In this document: piece by piece, positions 37,617-47,632 of the stretch
Position numbering within the stretch: the stretch's first letter is position 1
How the letters are laid out: every line of letters starts with the position of its first letter
NCBI RefSeq assembly: GCF_030732865.1
Contig: NZ_JASHKB010000015.1
Span: forward strand, 1 to 64,000
From: Roseitalea sp. MMSF_3546
GTDB taxonomy: Bacteria > Pseudomonadota > Alphaproteobacteria > Rhizobiales > Rhizobiaceae
Length of the DNA: 64,000 nt
Reading direction: 5' to 3'
Notes under the pieces: model-generated
Databases searched by the model: none
The model's input: the letters and a program-made list of their open reading frames with translations, nothing else
Told to the model about the DNA's origin: nothing
Translations under genes and position numbers: made by a program

Positions 37617-39157
37617 AACGACAGCGCACCCGCCAAGAGCGGTTCAGCTTCGATCCGATCGTCGCCAAACGGGCGGGGATCGTGCTTTGGTCGTGGTCGC
37701 CGGCACGTCAGCGATTTTCCTGGATCGGCGACGCCGACGGGCTGCATGCCCTGCCAGAGGGCTCGCTCGACGGCTACGAAGCGACGTTTCGCGACGCGGT
37801 CGGCGCCGAACAGGGCGATCGCGTCATGCGCGCGATCGAACGATGCGCGCGCACCGGCGAAGCCTTCACGCTGACATATCACACGCCCAGCCTTGGCGCG
37901 CATTCGCCGCGCTGGCTGGAGTTGACCGCCGCGGGCCATGGCGGCGAGGTGTCCGGCACCTGCCGCGACGTGACCGCGCGTGTCACCGCCGAGGAGGCGC
38001 TCGCCCGGCGCGTAAGGCGCAACGAGAAGATCGAGGCGCTGAGCCGGTTCGCGCTGACCCATTCGGATCTGCAGGCGGTGCTCGACCGGGCCGTGGAGAC
38101 GGCGGCCGAGCTGTTCGAGGTGCCGCTTGCCAAGATCCTGCAATTCGAACGCTCGGCGGATCAGCTCACGCTCAAGGCGGGCATCGGCTGGAATGAGGGG
38201 CTGGTCGGCCAGGCGAGCGTCGGCACGGACAAGGACTCCCAGGCCGGCTTCACGCTGATGAGCGACGAACCCGTCATCGTCACCGATCTTCGCCAGGAGA
38301 CCCGATTCAGCGGACCGCCCTTGCTGCACGATCACGATGTGCGCAGCGGCATGAGCGTCGTCATCGCCGGTGCGGCCGGACGGCCCTTCGGCGTGTTCGG
38401 CGTACATGCGACCACGGTGCGCTCGTTCGACCAGTTCGATGTCGACACGCTCGTCAGCATTGCCAATGTGGTCTCCAGCAGCGCGCGCCATGCCGAGACC
38501 GAGACGCAGTTGCGGCTGCTGGTCGGGGAAATGGCGCATCGCTCGGGGAATCTGCTGCAACTGGTCAACACCATCGCCAACCAGAGCTTCGCCGGAACCG
38601 ACGACCCCGCCAAAGCGCAAAAGGCGTTCCGTGAACGGCTTTCGGCGCTCTCGCGCACCAATGAATCGATTGCGCGCAATGGCTGGGCGTCGACGCGGCT
38701 GACCGGCGTTGTCGAGGAAACGCTGCGGCCCTTTCCGGGCCGCTACGAAATGGAGGGCCGCAACATCGTGCTGCTGCCCGAACTGTGCTTCGACCTGGGC
38801 CTGGTGCTGCACGAGCTTGCCACCAATTCGGCGAAATACGGCACGCTGGGCCAGCCCGAGGGCAAGGTTCGCATCAATTGGCGCGTGGTCCGAACCGGCG
38901 AGGACGGCCGCGTGCTGAAGCTGCAGTGGATCGACGCCCGGACGAGCTTTGGCGGCACCGGTGCGGCGCCCGGCAAGGGCGGTGGAACCGGCTTCGGCTC
39001 CAAGCTCAAGCGCGCGCTGATCGCCGACAAATGGGGCGGCAAATTCGACATCGAGATCGACGACGGCTATCGGTTCGACTGCGCCATTCCCATCGAGATG
39101 GCCGAAGGCGGTGAAAAAGCGGGCAGTCCCGCCGCGCCACCCCTCGCCCCCACTTAG
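37607..39157 (+). CDS. HWE/HisKA_2-type sensor histidine kinase with GAF domain
   Basis: A 516-residue cytoplasmic kinase. A PAS-like region (about 20-130) precedes a GAF domain (about 150-300, with GIGWNEGLVGQASVGTDKDS). The kinase core starts at LLVGEMAHRSGNLLQLVNTI, with phospho-acceptor His near 311. LVLHELATNSAKYGTLGQPE is the N box of the HWE family, and GTGFGSKLKRALIADKWGG the G box. The H box reads H-R-S-G-N instead of the common H-R-V-K-N. No response regulator is adjacent. The start codon choice is discussed with the duplicated start site. Confidence 0.85.
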   Translation: MTLERQRTRQERFSFDPIVAKRAGIVLWSWSPARQRFSWIGDADGLHALPEGSLDGYEATFRDAVGAEQGDRVMRAIERCARTGEAFTLTYHTPSLGAHSPRWLELTAAGHGGEVSGTCRDVTARVTAEEALARRVRRNEKIEALSRFALTHSDLQAVLDRAVETAAELFEVPLAKILQFERSADQLTLKAGIGWNEGLVGQASVGTDKDSQAGFTLMSDEPVIVTDLRQETRFSGPPLLHDHDVRSGMSVVIAGAAGRPFGVFGVHATTVRSFDQFDVDTLVSIANVVSSSARHAETETQLRLLVGEMAHRSGNLLQLVNTIANQSFAGTDDPAKAQKAFRERLSALSRTNESIARNGWASTRLTGVVEETLRPFPGRYEMEGRNIVLLPELCFDLGLVLHELATNSAKYGTLGQPEGKVRINWRVVRTGEDGRVLKLQWIDARTSFGGTGAAPGKGGGTGFGSKLKRALIADKWGGKFDIEIDDGYRFDCAIPIEMAEGGEKAGSPAAPPLAPT

Positions 39158-39252
39158 GCTCGTTGAGCATCACCGCGCCGGGTGCACCGCAACAGGCTCG
39201 CCTCCGGCCGGCACCGGCCGTTCCCCGCGCAAGTCAACGACCGTGTCCTCGG

Positions 39253-39471
39253 TCAGGCGGTCGGCGATGGTCGATCGACGCCGCGTCTGGAGAATTCCTC
39301 CTCAAGGCGCGCTTCCAGGGCCACCAGATCGGCGGGCAGCGGAAGCCCCTCGGCCTTCATCTGTTCGAGTTCGGCATGGATCTGGAAGAGCAGTTCATGG
39401 TCGTCGTGCGGCTGGTTTTCCATCTCGGCGAACAGCATGTTGAGGCGGGTGATCAGTCCATCGAATGCCAT
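39253..39471 (-). CDS. Small conserved hypothetical protein
   Basis: A 72-residue soluble protein, MAFDGLITRLNMLFAEMENQ at the start, then amphipathic helical sequence (ELLFQIHAELEQMKAEGLPL) and a short basic tail RRGVDRPSPTA. It looks all-helical and acidic. ATG 39471 is preferred since the sequence before it is irregular. It faces the HWE kinase gene and lies upstream of the diguanylate cyclase on the same strand. No function can be proposed. Confidence 0.65.
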   Translation of the reverse strand: MAFDGLITRLNMLFAEMENQPHDDHELLFQIHAELEQMKAEGLPLPADLVALEARLEEEFSRRGVDRPSPTA

Positions 39472-39565
39472 GGCGCTTCCTCTTGTGGTCGCGCCGATCA
39501 TCGATGCGTGGGCCGGCGGCGTCGTTGACCGATGTCAATCGCCTCGCAGGCGGCAGGCGCGGCGG

Positions 39566-40621
39566 TCACATGACGCGGTTGCGGCCACCGTCCTTGGCGC
39601 CGTAGAGCTGCTCGTCGGCACGCCGGAACAGCGATGCCGCGGTGTCGTCCGCCCGGAAATCGGCGATACCGATCGAGATCGTGATCTCGCCGATCGGCTT
39701 GCGCGTGCGCGAGGTCACCAGCCGCGCCTCGCTGAGGTGACTTCGCGCCTCGTCGAGCACCGCGCTCGCCTGGGCGCGCGCCATGTCCGGCAGGATGATG
39801 GCGAATTCCTCGCCGCCATAGCGGCTCACACTGCCATGCGATCCGAGCCTGTCGCGCAGGTGATTGCCGACGAATTTGAGCACCTCGTCGCCGATCTGAT
39901 GGCCGAAGCGGTCATTGACCGACTTGAAATGATCGATATCGGCGAGCGCGAAGGTCAATGGCGTGCCGGCCTCCTGCGCATTGCGCAATTCGGCTTCGAA
40001 GGCGCGCTGGAAGTACCGCCGATTGGGCAGGCCCGTCATGGGATCGTGCAGTTCGGCCTCGCGCGACTTCTCGAGCTTTTCCTGAAGCGCGACGATCTCG
40101 TTCTGCGTCTCGCGAAGGCTGTCGCTGAGCTGGCGCGTCTGCGCGCGGATGCGCTGGTTCTCGCGGATGACCAGCGCGATCATCATCTCGAGTTCGGCCG
40201 GCGTCGAGGCCGAATTGAGCGACTGCGTGCTGGTATCGATCGCACCCTGATAGCGCTCGGCCGAGTCGAGATAGGAGCGGATGAAGCTCAGCACGCCATC
40301 CATCTCAGATTGCAGGTGCTCATTGGCCTGACGGGCCAGCCGGTCGGCGTCGTTGTCGACCAGCACCTCCTGGCCGATCTCGGCCAGATCGTATGTGCTC
40401 GGCTCGGCGCCCCTGGCGATCAGCGTTTCGATGCGCCTGTTCAGATCCGGACAGCGGCCGGAGGCATAGGCGTACCAGACATTGTAGACCTCGGGCTCGG
40501 GCGGGGTGTCGTACTGACGCGCCAGTTCGAGCGCCTCGTCCGAAAGCCGGAAGGGGTCGTCCGGGCCGGCATCGCGCCGGACGGGAAGCAGCGGCTGCTG
40601 CGCTGTGGCCTGCTGGGTCAT
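39566..40621 (-). CDS. Diguanylate cyclase (GGDEF domain)
   Basis: A 351-residue cytoplasmic protein. Residues 1-175 form a helical sensor or dimerisation region with a coiled-coil stretch (RQLSDSLRETQNEIVALQEK). The catalytic domain (about 185-351) has DPMTGLPNRRYFQRAFEAEL, LADIDHFKSVNDRFGHQIGD and SRYGGEEFAIIL, an active G-G-E-E-F site. The inhibitory R-x-x-D motif five residues before the active site is not seen. It should make c-di-GMP. The EAL protein at 19.9-22.8 kb is a likely counterpart in the same network. Confidence 0.92.
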   Translation of the reverse strand: MTQQATAQQPLLPVRRDAGPDDPFRLSDEALELARQYDTPPEPEVYNVWYAYASGRCPDLNRRIETLIARGAEPSTYDLAEIGQEVLVDNDADRLARQANEHLQSEMDGVLSFIRSYLDSAERYQGAIDTSTQSLNSASTPAELEMMIALVIRENQRIRAQTRQLSDSLRETQNEIVALQEKLEKSREAELHDPMTGLPNRRYFQRAFEAELRNAQEAGTPLTFALADIDHFKSVNDRFGHQIGDEVLKFVGNHLRDRLGSHGSVSRYGGEEFAIILPDMARAQASAVLDEARSHLSEARLVTSRTRKPIGEITISIGIADFRADDTAASLFRRADEQLYGAKDGGRNRVM

Positions 40622-40689
40622 CGGGCGTGCTCACGTGAAAAGGGCGCCAATGGCAAGGGCGCGGATGAACGGGACGGCGTCGGCATGGT

Positions 40690-41247
40690 TCAGGCCACCC
40701 TTACGCTCTCGTCGCCGGTGTCGGAGATGGCCTGGTCGACCGATCCGATCGCCCAGCGCCTGATCTGGTCCTCGAGTTCGCAATTGACCGCCCGCAGTTT
40801 CTCGACCTCGTCGGCGATCTTGGCGCGTTCGGCCTGCCGGTATTCGTCAAGGCTGGCCTGCAGCGCCTTGTTCTCCTCGCGAAGCGTCTGATTGTCGTCC
40901 CCGATCCGGGTGTCGACACGCGTCTGCAAGGCCTCGATGCGCTCGTTCAGCCTGGCCTCAAGTTCGCCCATCCTGGCAGTGACGGCCTGCGCCTCGGCCG
41001 AACGGACGGTCATCGCCGGCATGATCGCGCCCAGTCCGCCGAAGACGAAAAGGCCCAGCGGGATCAGCGCATAGCCGCGCAACATCTCGGCCATGCCATA
41101 GGCGCCAATGTCGAGCAGCCCGACCAGCAGCACGACAAGCGATGCAAAGGCGACGATTGCACAGACGAACTGGATGAGAACGAGCAGCGTACCGGGCTCG
41201 GACTTGGGCACGGACCCGCCATCCTTCTTCTTGCCGCCCCTGGCCAT
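40690..41247 (-). CDS. Membrane-anchored coiled-coil protein of unknown function
   Basis: A 185-residue protein. The N-terminus is basic (MARGGKKKDGG), followed by two hydrophobic helices (LIQFVCAIVAFASLVVLLVG, about 25-45; LIPLGLFVFGGLGAIMPAMT, about 61-80) and a long coiled coil (about 85-165: AVTARMGELEARLNERIEAL, LREENKALQASLDEYRQAER). The coiled coil would face the cytoplasm. It lies between the diguanylate cyclase and the XRE regulator on the same strand. Its family was not recognised. Confidence 0.68.
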   Translation of the reverse strand: MARGGKKKDGGSVPKSEPGTLLVLIQFVCAIVAFASLVVLLVGLLDIGAYGMAEMLRGYALIPLGLFVFGGLGAIMPAMTVRSAEAQAVTARMGELEARLNERIEALQTRVDTRIGDDNQTLREENKALQASLDEYRQAERAKIADEVEKLRAVNCELEDQIRRWAIGSVDQAISDTGDESVRVA

Positions 41248-41466
41248 ATGAGCCCGCCCTTCAATCCCCGTTTCGTCCGCTCAAGGCGCGCCGCTGCGGT
41301 CGCGCCCTTCACCAAGGGTCCGTCGGACCGGCCGCCGCCAGACCCGGCTGCCGGCAATGGCATCGGGCGGCGGGCAGCGGTCCCGTACGGACCTTCCCCA
41401 CAGCGCAAGTGATAGACCGGCGGTCTTAAGGAAGCGTAAAACACCATGCAATTTCAAAAGCATGGC

Positions 41467-41486
41467 GTCGCAAATGGTCGCAAATG
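41467..41486. repeat. Tandem decamer GTCGCAAATG x2 beside XRE regulator
   Basis: GTCGCAAATG is exactly repeated at 41467-41476 and 41477-41486, between the XRE gene end and the coiled-coil gene start. A related GTCACAAATC occurs at 42003-42012 in the region upstream of the XRE gene. The shared word in both flanks of a regulator gene suggests binding sites, but the evidence is only sequence similarity. Confidence 0.35.
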
Positions 41487-41512
41487 CTGGGCTTTTTCGC
41501 CCGGCTGAAACC

Positions 41513-41893
41513 TCAGTCCAGCCGTGCCAGGAGAGCGTCGATATCGGCAACCAGCCGGTCCGCCTTGCGCCGGATCTCGATGAGCTGGAGGCGGGTTTGC
41601 GGCACATCGATCGGACCGGCGTCGAAACCGGATGGCGGCTCGCCGCGACCGTTGATCAGCCAGGTGGGCGAGACGTTCAACAGCCCGGCCAGCATGGAAA
41701 GCTTGTTCGAGCGCGGCTCGGAGCGGTCGCTTTCCCAGTTCTGCAGGGTCGCCGACTTGACGCCGAGCCGGCGGGCGAGCTGGGCCGTCGACAGGCCGCG
41801 GGCCTCGCGCGCCGCAACGATGCGACCGCCCAGGGTGTCGTCGGCGCCCGGGACGGCGCCATTGATAGGCATGGGTTCTGCAAATACGGACAT
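41513..41893 (-). CDS. XRE-family helix-turn-helix regulator
   Basis: A 126-residue protein. After a short variable start, GGRIVAAREARGLSTAQLAR and LGVKSATLQNWESDRSEPRS (about 22-62) form the lambda-repressor-like HTH, with the recognition helix around KSATLQNWE. KLSMLAGLLNVSPTWLINGR completes the domain. The C-terminal part (RLQLIEIRRKADRLVADIDA) is a helix, perhaps for dimerisation. ATG 41893 is chosen to exclude a cysteine-rich extension. Targets unknown; see the decamer repeats nearby. Confidence 0.8.
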   Translation of the reverse strand: MSVFAEPMPINGAVPGADDTLGGRIVAAREARGLSTAQLARRLGVKSATLQNWESDRSEPRSNKLSMLAGLLNVSPTWLINGRGEPPSGFDAGPIDVPQTRLQLIEIRRKADRLVADIDALLARLD

Positions 41894-42090
41894 GATGAAA
41901 TGGCCTTGGCTTGTTGCGCGGGACGCCGGCAGCCAGCATGCGCAATGGGCGCACGAAGGCGCGCCCGGATGCGACATCAACTGACGATATGAACCCGCAA
42001 TGGTCACAAATCGGACGCGGCGCGCAGCAACGCGCCACGACGAACGGTCGGCGCCGGTCCGGCCCCTCGCCGCGATCCGACCCGGACAGC

Positions 42091-42564
42091 CTACCAGACC
42101 GGCCCGGGGACCGAAAAGACCTCGGTGCGCAATTGCTCGGGCGGGGTTTCGCCCGGATCGTTCGCATAGACCTCCCAGGTCGGGGTGCCCAGGCCGCGGC
42201 CGGTCTTCCTGGCCTCCTGTTCGGCCTGGCCGTAGGCCTCGGCGAGCTTGTCGTAGGGGCCGACATGGACGAAGTGCAGGACCTCGCCGGCGGGCGTGAC
42301 GTCGGCCTTGATCTCGCCCTGCGCCTTGCCGGCATCGTCGGCGCTGACCGGTATGCCGGCGCGAAACGCCATCTGTTCGGGATCATAGGTGTAGTAGACC
42401 GACATCGGCATTCCGGTCGGCGTCAGGCCATGCTGACCGATGAAGGCCATCACCTTGCCGAACGCCTCTCCCATCGCCGCGCCAACGGCATCGGGGTTCG
42501 CCGGTGCGCTGCCTTCGACATAAAGATAGGGCGTCTCGTCGACATTGACCGTCTTGACTTCCAT
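42091..42564 (-). CDS. GyrI-like small-molecule-binding domain protein
   Basis: A 157-residue single-domain protein of the GyrI-like (AraC effector-binding) fold without a DNA-binding domain. Typical stretches are VKTVNVDETPYLYVEGSAPA, YYTYDPEQMAFRAGIPVSAD and VLHFVHVGPYDKLAEAYGQA, followed by WEVYANDPGETPPEQLRTEV. The conserved Glu in the binding cleft (P-E-Q) is present. Members bind hydrophobic or cationic compounds; the ligand is unknown here. ATG 42564 gives the normal first strand. Confidence 0.82.
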   Translation of the reverse strand: MEVKTVNVDETPYLYVEGSAPANPDAVGAAMGEAFGKVMAFIGQHGLTPTGMPMSVYYTYDPEQMAFRAGIPVSADDAGKAQGEIKADVTPAGEVLHFVHVGPYDKLAEAYGQAEQEARKTGRGLGTPTWEVYANDPGETPPEQLRTEVFSVPGPVW

Positions 42565-42664
42565 GTTCGCCTCCCATGCGTGGCCCGACACGGCCCTATC
42601 CTATTGCGGGCGGGCGCCGACGGGCTTGATGCGCGTCAAGGCGCGCGCCGCCCGAAGCACTCGC

Positions 42665-43285
42665 TCATGGGTAGTATCGCGTCACGGCCCATGGAGCCTG
42701 CTCGCCCGCGCGCGTGAAGACGAAACGGTCGTGCAGGCGGAACTTGCCGTCCTGCCAGAACTCGACATAGGTCGGCGACAGGCGGAAGCCGGACCAGTGC
42801 GGCGGACGCGGGATCGGGCCGATGGCATAGCGGGCCGTGTAGCGCGCGACTTCCTTTTCGAGCGCGAACTTGCTTTCGAGCGGCCGCGACTGGCGCGAGG
42901 CCCAGGCGCCGATGCGGCTGCCGCGCGGCCGGGACGCGTAATAGGCGTCGGCTTCCTCGTCCGAAACCACCGTGACCGGGCCGCGCAGGCGCACCTGGCG
43001 GCGCAGCGACTTCCAGTGAAAGCACATCGCCGCCTTCTTGCTGGAAAGCAGTTCCACCCCTTTGCGGCTCTCGAAATTGGTGTAGAAGACAAAGCCGCGC
43101 GAATCGTAGCCCTTCAGCAGCACCATGCGCACATTGGGCAGGCCGTCCGCGTCCACGGTGGCCAGCGACAGCGCCGTCGGGTCGTTCGGCTCGGAGCGTT
43201 CGGCATCGGCCAGCCAGGCCGCGAAGAGCGCCAGCGGGTCGTCGTCCAGCCCGGTGTCACGATCTGTTAACCCAAGCTGCGTCAT
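42665..43285 (-). CDS. pdxH: Pyridoxamine 5'-phosphate oxidase
   Basis: A 206-residue FMN enzyme oxidising pyridoxine or pyridoxamine 5'-phosphate to [23 protein letters not shown] and [20 protein letters not shown] bind [23 protein letters not shown] follows, and the end [20 protein letters not shown] with RYYP is diagnostic. ATG 43285 gives the usual N-terminus; the frame is open far upstream but there it is antisense to other genes. Divergent from the surface lipoprotein gene with 51 bp between. Confidence 0.95.
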   Translation of the reverse strand: MTQLGLTDRDTGLDDDPLALFAAWLADAERSEPNDPTALSLATVDADGLPNVRMVLLKGYDSRGFVFYTNFESRKGVELLSSKKAAMCFHWKSLRRQVRLRGPVTVVSDEEADAYYASRPRGSRIGAWASRQSRPLESKFALEKEVARYTARYAIGPIPRPPHWSGFRLSPTYVEFWQDGKFRLHDRFVFTRAGEQAPWAVTRYYP

Positions 43286-43336
43286 AGTGGCCTCAATCTG
43301 GGGTTGTTTTGTTCGGCTTGAAGTGCCGGAAGTGAG

Positions 43337-43849
43337 ATGCAAGGCAAATTTGTTCCGCGTGCCGGCAGTGTCAAGCCGATCTTCGCCGCAGCCCGGCGCC
43401 CGGCCATGGCCGCGTTGTGCTGCGCGCTGCTCGCCGGCTGCTCGATGACCGGCAGGGGCGTCGACGACGTGCTGACGACCGGCTCGATCTCCATGGCCGA
43501 GGCGACGCCGTCGATCGCCGTCGACCCGTTCGAGCCACGCGCGGGCGCCGATGCCGGGGCCACGGACCGGCTTATCGACGAGGACACGATCCGGCTGGCG
43601 GTCACGGCGGCCGACCCCGATCGCCTTGTCGATGGCGCCCTGCCCTGGGCCAGCGCGGCCACCGGATCGAACGGCGAGATCACCGATATCGCCGAAATGG
43701 AGATCGCCGGCCAGACCTGCCGGAGGTTCTCGGCCACGCGCAACGCCTATGACGGGGCAAGCCTCTACCGGGGCGAGGTGTGCCTGGACCGCCGCTCGGG
43801 CTGGTGGACCCGCTCGCTGCGCCGGGCGGGCGCGGAGCGGGCGGGCTGA
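43337..43849 (+). CDS. RT0821/Lpp0805-type surface lipoprotein
   Basis: A 170-residue exported protein. The signal peptide ends in lipobox LLAGC ([17 protein letters not shown]), giving lipidated Cys near residue 35. The C-terminal third has the 17-kDa-antigen-like block [20 protein letters not shown] followed by [15 protein letters not shown], with the two conserved cysteines of the RT0821/Lpp0805 family. Function unknown; outer-membrane location likely. ATG 43337 is the first in-frame start before the signal. Confidence 0.8.
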   Translation: MQGKFVPRAGSVKPIFAAARRPAMAALCCALLAGCSMTGRGVDDVLTTGSISMAEATPSIAVDPFEPRAGADAGATDRLIDEDTIRLAVTAADPDRLVDGALPWASAATGSNGEITDIAEMEIAGQTCRRFSATRNAYDGASLYRGEVCLDRRSGWWTRSLRRAGAERAG

Positions 43850-43945
43850 GCGGACCGGCGCGCACGCCCGCTTGCGGCGGGGTACTGGAATAGCGCCGCC
43901 TTTCTTCCCATATTCCCAATGAGTTCTGACGCATTGGAGGGATGC

Positions 43946-44917
43946 ATGCGTGACCCGTATGCGGTGCTTGGCGTCCCAAGGACGGCAAGCGCGGCGGAGA
44001 TCAAGTCCGCCTACCGCAAGCTGGCAAAGAAATATCACCCGGATGCCAATCCGGACGACGCGACGGCCAAGGAGCGCTTCGCCGAAGCCTCGCGCGCCTA
44101 TGAAATCCTGGGCGACGGGGACAAGCGCAAGCGCTTCGACAAGGGCGAGATCGACGCCGAGGGCAACGAGATCTTCCGCGGCTATCCGGGCGGCGACGGC
44201 TTCACCGGCGCCGACGGCTTCGCCGACATGTTCGGCAATCGAAGCGGCGGGCGCGGCGGCGCCGGGCTCGATGCCGAGGACGTGCTGCGCAGCGTGTTCG
44301 GCGGCGGCTTCGGCGGGGCCGGCGGTCGCGGCGGGCGGACGTTCTCTCACGTCGATATCGACGAACTGTTCGGCGAACGCGGCGCCGGCATGCATGGTGC
44401 CAAGCGCGCCACTCCGCCCAAGGGCCGCGACATCGAGGTTCCGCTGACCGTCAGCGTCAGCGACGCGATCAAGGCCGGCAAGGCCAAGCTGACGCTCAAG
44501 GACGGACGCACCGTCGCGGTGACGCTGCCCAAGGGTGTCGAGGACGGCCAGGTGATCCGGCTCAAGGGCCAGGGCGAAGCGGGGCCGGCGGGCCATCGCG
44601 GCGACGTGCTCGCCAGGGTGCGGATCAAGCCCGATCCCGACATGCGCATCGAAGGCCGCTCGCTGCTCGTCGATGTCGATGTCGATCTGAAGACGGCCGT
44701 CACCGGCGGCAAGGTGGCCGTGCCCACGCCGGACGGTCGGATCGCGCTGAAGATCGCGCCCTGGACGTCTTCGGGACAGAGGCTGCGCGTTCCCGGACGC
44801 GGACTGCCGGGCAAGGACGGCAAGCGCGGCGATCTCTACGCCATCGTGCGCATCACGCTCGAGGGCGTCGACCGAAGCGCGCTCGAGGCGCTGATGACCG
44901 AGCACGACGCCGCCTGA
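43946..44917 (+). CDS. DnaJ/CbpA-type J-domain co-chaperone
   Basis: A 323-residue co-chaperone. The J domain (1-65) has [20 protein letters not shown] with H-P-D in [11 protein letters not shown] Gly-rich linker (about 85-140) follows, then two CTD barrels ([40 protein letters not shown]). The cysteine-rich zinc finger of DnaJ is absent, so it is CbpA-like. GGAGGG precedes ATG 43946; ATG 43919 upstream is possible. It probably stimulates DnaK ATPase. fabI follows on the same strand. Confidence 0.92.
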   Translation: MRDPYAVLGVPRTASAAEIKSAYRKLAKKYHPDANPDDATAKERFAEASRAYEILGDGDKRKRFDKGEIDAEGNEIFRGYPGGDGFTGADGFADMFGNRSGGRGGAGLDAEDVLRSVFGGGFGGAGGRGGRTFSHVDIDELFGERGAGMHGAKRATPPKGRDIEVPLTVSVSDAIKAGKAKLTLKDGRTVAVTLPKGVEDGQVIRLKGQGEAGPAGHRGDVLARVRIKPDPDMRIEGRSLLVDVDVDLKTAVTGGKVAVPTPDGRIALKIAPWTSSGQRLRVPGRGLPGKDGKRGDLYAIVRITLEGVDRSALEALMTEHDAA

Positions 44918-45020
44918 CCGGCGCCGGCAGCAGCGGTGACGGCGCGGGCATTTGCGCCTTGAAGGCCCGATGCCGCTGTGCAATATCCCGGCTCGTCTCG
45001 ACCTATCCGGAGCAACGGGC

Positions 45021-45833
45021 ATGAGCAGCGGTTCGGGCCTGATGAAGGGCAAGAGAGGCCTCGTCATCGGGCTAGCCAACAATCGTTCGGTCGCCTGGGG
45101 GATTGCCAGATCCTGCGCCGCCCATGGCGCCGAGCTGGCGTTCACCTATCAGGGCGATCCGCTGCGAAAGCGCGTCGAACCGCTGGCCGAGGAGGTCAAC
45201 GGGATCGTCGTGGGCCATCTCGATGTCACCGAGCCCGCAAGCCTTGATGCGGTGTTCGCCCAGCTGCATGAGGTCTGGGGCCGGCTCGACTTCGTCGTCC
45301 ATGCGGTCGCATTCTCGGACAAGGACGAACTGACGGGCCGCTACATCGACACCTCGCGCGACAATTTCGGCCGCACAATGGACGTTTCGGTCTATTCGCT
45401 GACCGAGATCGCGCGTCGCGCCGAGCCGCTGATGACCGATGGCGGTTCGCTGCTGACGCTGACCTATTACGGCGCCGAAAAGGTGATGCCGCACTACAAT
45501 GTCATGGGCGTCGCCAAGGCGGCGCTGGAAGCCAGCGTGCGCTATCTGGCGGTCGATCTGGGACCGAAGAACATCCGGGTGAACGCATTGTCGGCCGGCC
45601 CTATCAAGACGCTCGCCGCTTCGGGGATCGGCGATTTCCGCTACATATTGAAGTGGAACGAATACAACTCGCCGCTGCGCAGGACCGTGACGATCGAGGA
45701 GGTTGGCGATTCGGCGCTCTATCTGCTCTCGGACCTGTCGCGCTCGGTCACCGGCGAGGTGCTGCACGCCGACAGCGGCTATCACGTGGTCGGCATGAAG
45801 GCCGTCGACGCACCCGACATCACCAAGGAGTAG
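45021..45833 (+). CDS. fabI: Enoyl-[acyl-carrier-protein] reductase (NADH) FabI
   Basis: A 270-residue short-chain dehydrogenase finishing each fatty-acid elongation round. [20 protein letters not shown] is the cofactor loop of Fab[21 protein letters not shown] follows, and the catalytic Tyr-x6-Lys is in [37 protein letters not shown] is also characteristic. ATG 45021 matches the family start; the frame opens earlier without support. The phosphatase gene follows after about 30 bp. Confidence 0.95.
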   Translation: MSSGSGLMKGKRGLVIGLANNRSVAWGIARSCAAHGAELAFTYQGDPLRKRVEPLAEEVNGIVVGHLDVTEPASLDAVFAQLHEVWGRLDFVVHAVAFSDKDELTGRYIDTSRDNFGRTMDVSVYSLTEIARRAEPLMTDGGSLLTLTYYGAEKVMPHYNVMGVAKAALEASVRYLAVDLGPKNIRVNALSAGPIKTLAASGIGDFRYILKWNEYNSPLRRTVTIEEVGDSALYLLSDLSRSVTGEVLHADSGYHVVGMKAVDAPDITKE

Positions 45834-45867
45834 CGCGTTTGCCGGTCGGCGGGCGACCCCGGTGCAC

Positions 45868-46464
45868 ATGGCCTTTCAACCTGCCCACCCCTTCTACATG
45901 ATCCGTCATGGCCAGACCGACTGGAACCGCGAGCAGAGGTTCCAGGGCCACAAGGACATCCCGATCAACGAAACCGGGCGCCGGCAGGCCGCCGCCTATG
46001 GCCGGATGCTGGCCGCCGAGCGACGGGACTGGGCGGGCTGGCGATTCGTCGCGAGCCCGCTTTCGCGCGCATCGGAGACCATGGCGATCCTGCGCCGGGG
46101 CCTTGCGCTCGATCCGGAGGATTTCGACCGCGACGATGCGCTGATGGAGGTCACGTACGGACAATGGGAAGGGCATACGCTGGCCGAGCTCGAACCGCTG
46201 CAGCCCGAACTGGTCGCCGCGCGCGAAACCGACAAGTGGACGTTCCTTGCGCCGGGCGGAGAGAGCTACGCCATGGCCGCCGTCCGCGCACGCCGGGTTC
46301 TGGAACGGCTCGACGGGCCGGCGGTCATCGTCACCCATGGCGGGATCATTCGCGGCACGCGGCACCTGCTCGAGGGCATCGATGGCAACACGGCGGTGCG
46401 CGAACCGGTGCCGCAGGACAATATCTACATCTTCGACGGGCGCGCATCGGGTTGGCTGCGCTGA
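45868..46464 (+). CDS. Histidine phosphatase family protein (phosphoglycerate mutase-like)
   Basis: A 198-residue branch-1 histidine phosphatase. [20 protein letters not shown] carries the R-H-G nucleophile, [14 protein letters not shown] the second Arg, [13 protein letters not shown] the catalytic Glu region and [14 protein letters not shown] the second His. Length and the [15 protein letters not shown] block fit the GpmB/CobC-like phosphatases. Substrate unknown. GTG 45862 is an alternative start two codons earlier. It sits between fabI and aroC, all in the same direction. Confidence 0.9.
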   Translation: MAFQPAHPFYMIRHGQTDWNREQRFQGHKDIPINETGRRQAAAYGRMLAAERRDWAGWRFVASPLSRASETMAILRRGLALDPEDFDRDDALMEVTYGQWEGHTLAELEPLQPELVAARETDKWTFLAPGGESYAMAAVRARRVLERLDGPAVIVTHGGIIRGTRHLLEGIDGNTAVREPVPQDNIYIFDGRASGWLR

Positions 46465-46534
46465 TCGCGGCCCGCCGGACGGGTTTGCAAGCCCCCATCA
46501 CTGGTCTACAAGCCGCCCAGTTCGGACGTCATCC

Positions 46535-47632
46535 ATGTCGCACAACACATTCGGCCATCTTTTCCGCGTGACCACCTGGGGCGAAAGCCACGGCCCGGCG
46601 CTGGGCTGCGTGGTCGATGGCTGCCCGCCGGGCATCGCCTTCACCGTCGCCGAGATCCAGGCGTTTCTGGACAAGCGCAGGCCGGGCCAGTCGAAATTCA
46701 CCACCCAGCGGCGCGAGGCCGACGCGGTGCGCGTGCTTTCGGGCGTCATCCCCGACGAGGCCGATCCCGACACGCTGATCACCACCGGCACGCCGGTCTC
46801 GATGATGATCGAGAACACCGACCAGCGCTCGAAGGACTATTCGGAGATCAAGGCGCGCTACCGTCCCGGCCATGCCGATTTCACCTATGACATGAAATAC
46901 GGCCTGCGCGACTATCGCGGCGGCGGGCGCTCCTCGGCGCGCGAGACGGCCGCGCGCGTCGCCGCCGGCGCGCTCGCGCGCAAGGTCGTGCCGGGCCTCG
47001 ATGTACGCGGCGCGCTGGTCGCCATGGGCACCGAGGACATCGACCGGGCCAACTGGGACTGGGAGGAAGTGGGCCGCAACCCGTTCTTTTCGCCCGACGC
47101 CAAGGCCGTCGACCGTTTCGCCGCCTATCTCGACGCGATCCGCAAGGACGGCTCGTCGGTCGGCGCGATCATCGAGGTGGTCGCCACGGGCGTGCCGGCC
47201 GGGCTCGGCGCGCCGATCTACGCCAAGCTCGATCAGGACATCGCCTCGCACCTGATGTCGATCAATGCGGTCAAGGGCGTTGAGATCGGCAACGGGTTCG
47301 AAGCGGCGCGGCTGCGCGGCGAGGACAATGCCGACGAGATGCGCATGGGCGAGGACGGCCGGCCGGTGTTCGCCTCCAACAAGGCCGGCGGCGTCCTCGG
47401 CGGCATCGCCACGGGCGAGCCGGTGGTGGCGCGCTTCGCGGTCAAGCCGACCTCGTCGATCATGACGCCGACAAGGTCGGTGACAAAGGATGGCGCGGAG
47501 GTCGAGGTGCAAACGAAGGGCCGGCACGATCCGTGCGTGGGCATCCGCGCCGTGCCGATCGGCGAGGCGATGGTCGCCTGCGCGATCGTCGATCACTATC
47601 TGCGCCATCGCGGACAGACTGGACGGGTATGA
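46535..47632 (+). CDS. aroC: Chorismate synthase
   Basis: A 365-residue FMN-dependent enzyme making chorismate from EPSP, the end of the shikimate pathway. The signatures [40 protein letters not shown] and [20 protein letters not shown] are all present, as is the C-terminal [23 protein letters not shown] 46535 is the family start. The stop overlaps the ribBX start (ATGATG over TGA), so the two are coupled. Confidence 0.97.
   Translation: MSHNTFGHLFRVTTWGESHGPALGCVVDGCPPGIAFTVAEIQAFLDKRRPGQSKFTTQRREADAVRVLSGVIPDEADPDTLITTGTPVSMMIENTDQRSKDYSEIKARYRPGHADFTYDMKYGLRDYRGGGRSSARETAARVAAGALARKVVPGLDVRGALVAMGTEDIDRANWDWEEVGRNPFFSPDAKAVDRFAAYLDAIRKDGSSVGAIIEVVATGVPAGLGAPIYAKLDQDIASHLMSINAVKGVEIGNGFEAARLRGEDNADEMRMGEDGRPVFASNKAGGVLGGIATGEPVVARFAVKPTSSIMTPTRSVTKDGAEVEVQTKGRHDPCVGIRAVPIGEAMVACAIVDHYLRHRGQTGRV

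Noticed and set aside
41486-41505. GCTGGGC-TTTTT-CGCCCGGC hairpin as XRE terminator
   Set aside because: On the minus strand the stem has a mismatch after four pairs and no U-run follows.
43286-45145. Upstream continuation of the pdxH frame
   Set aside because: It runs antisense through the lipoprotein and J-domain genes; pdxH homology starts only at 43285.
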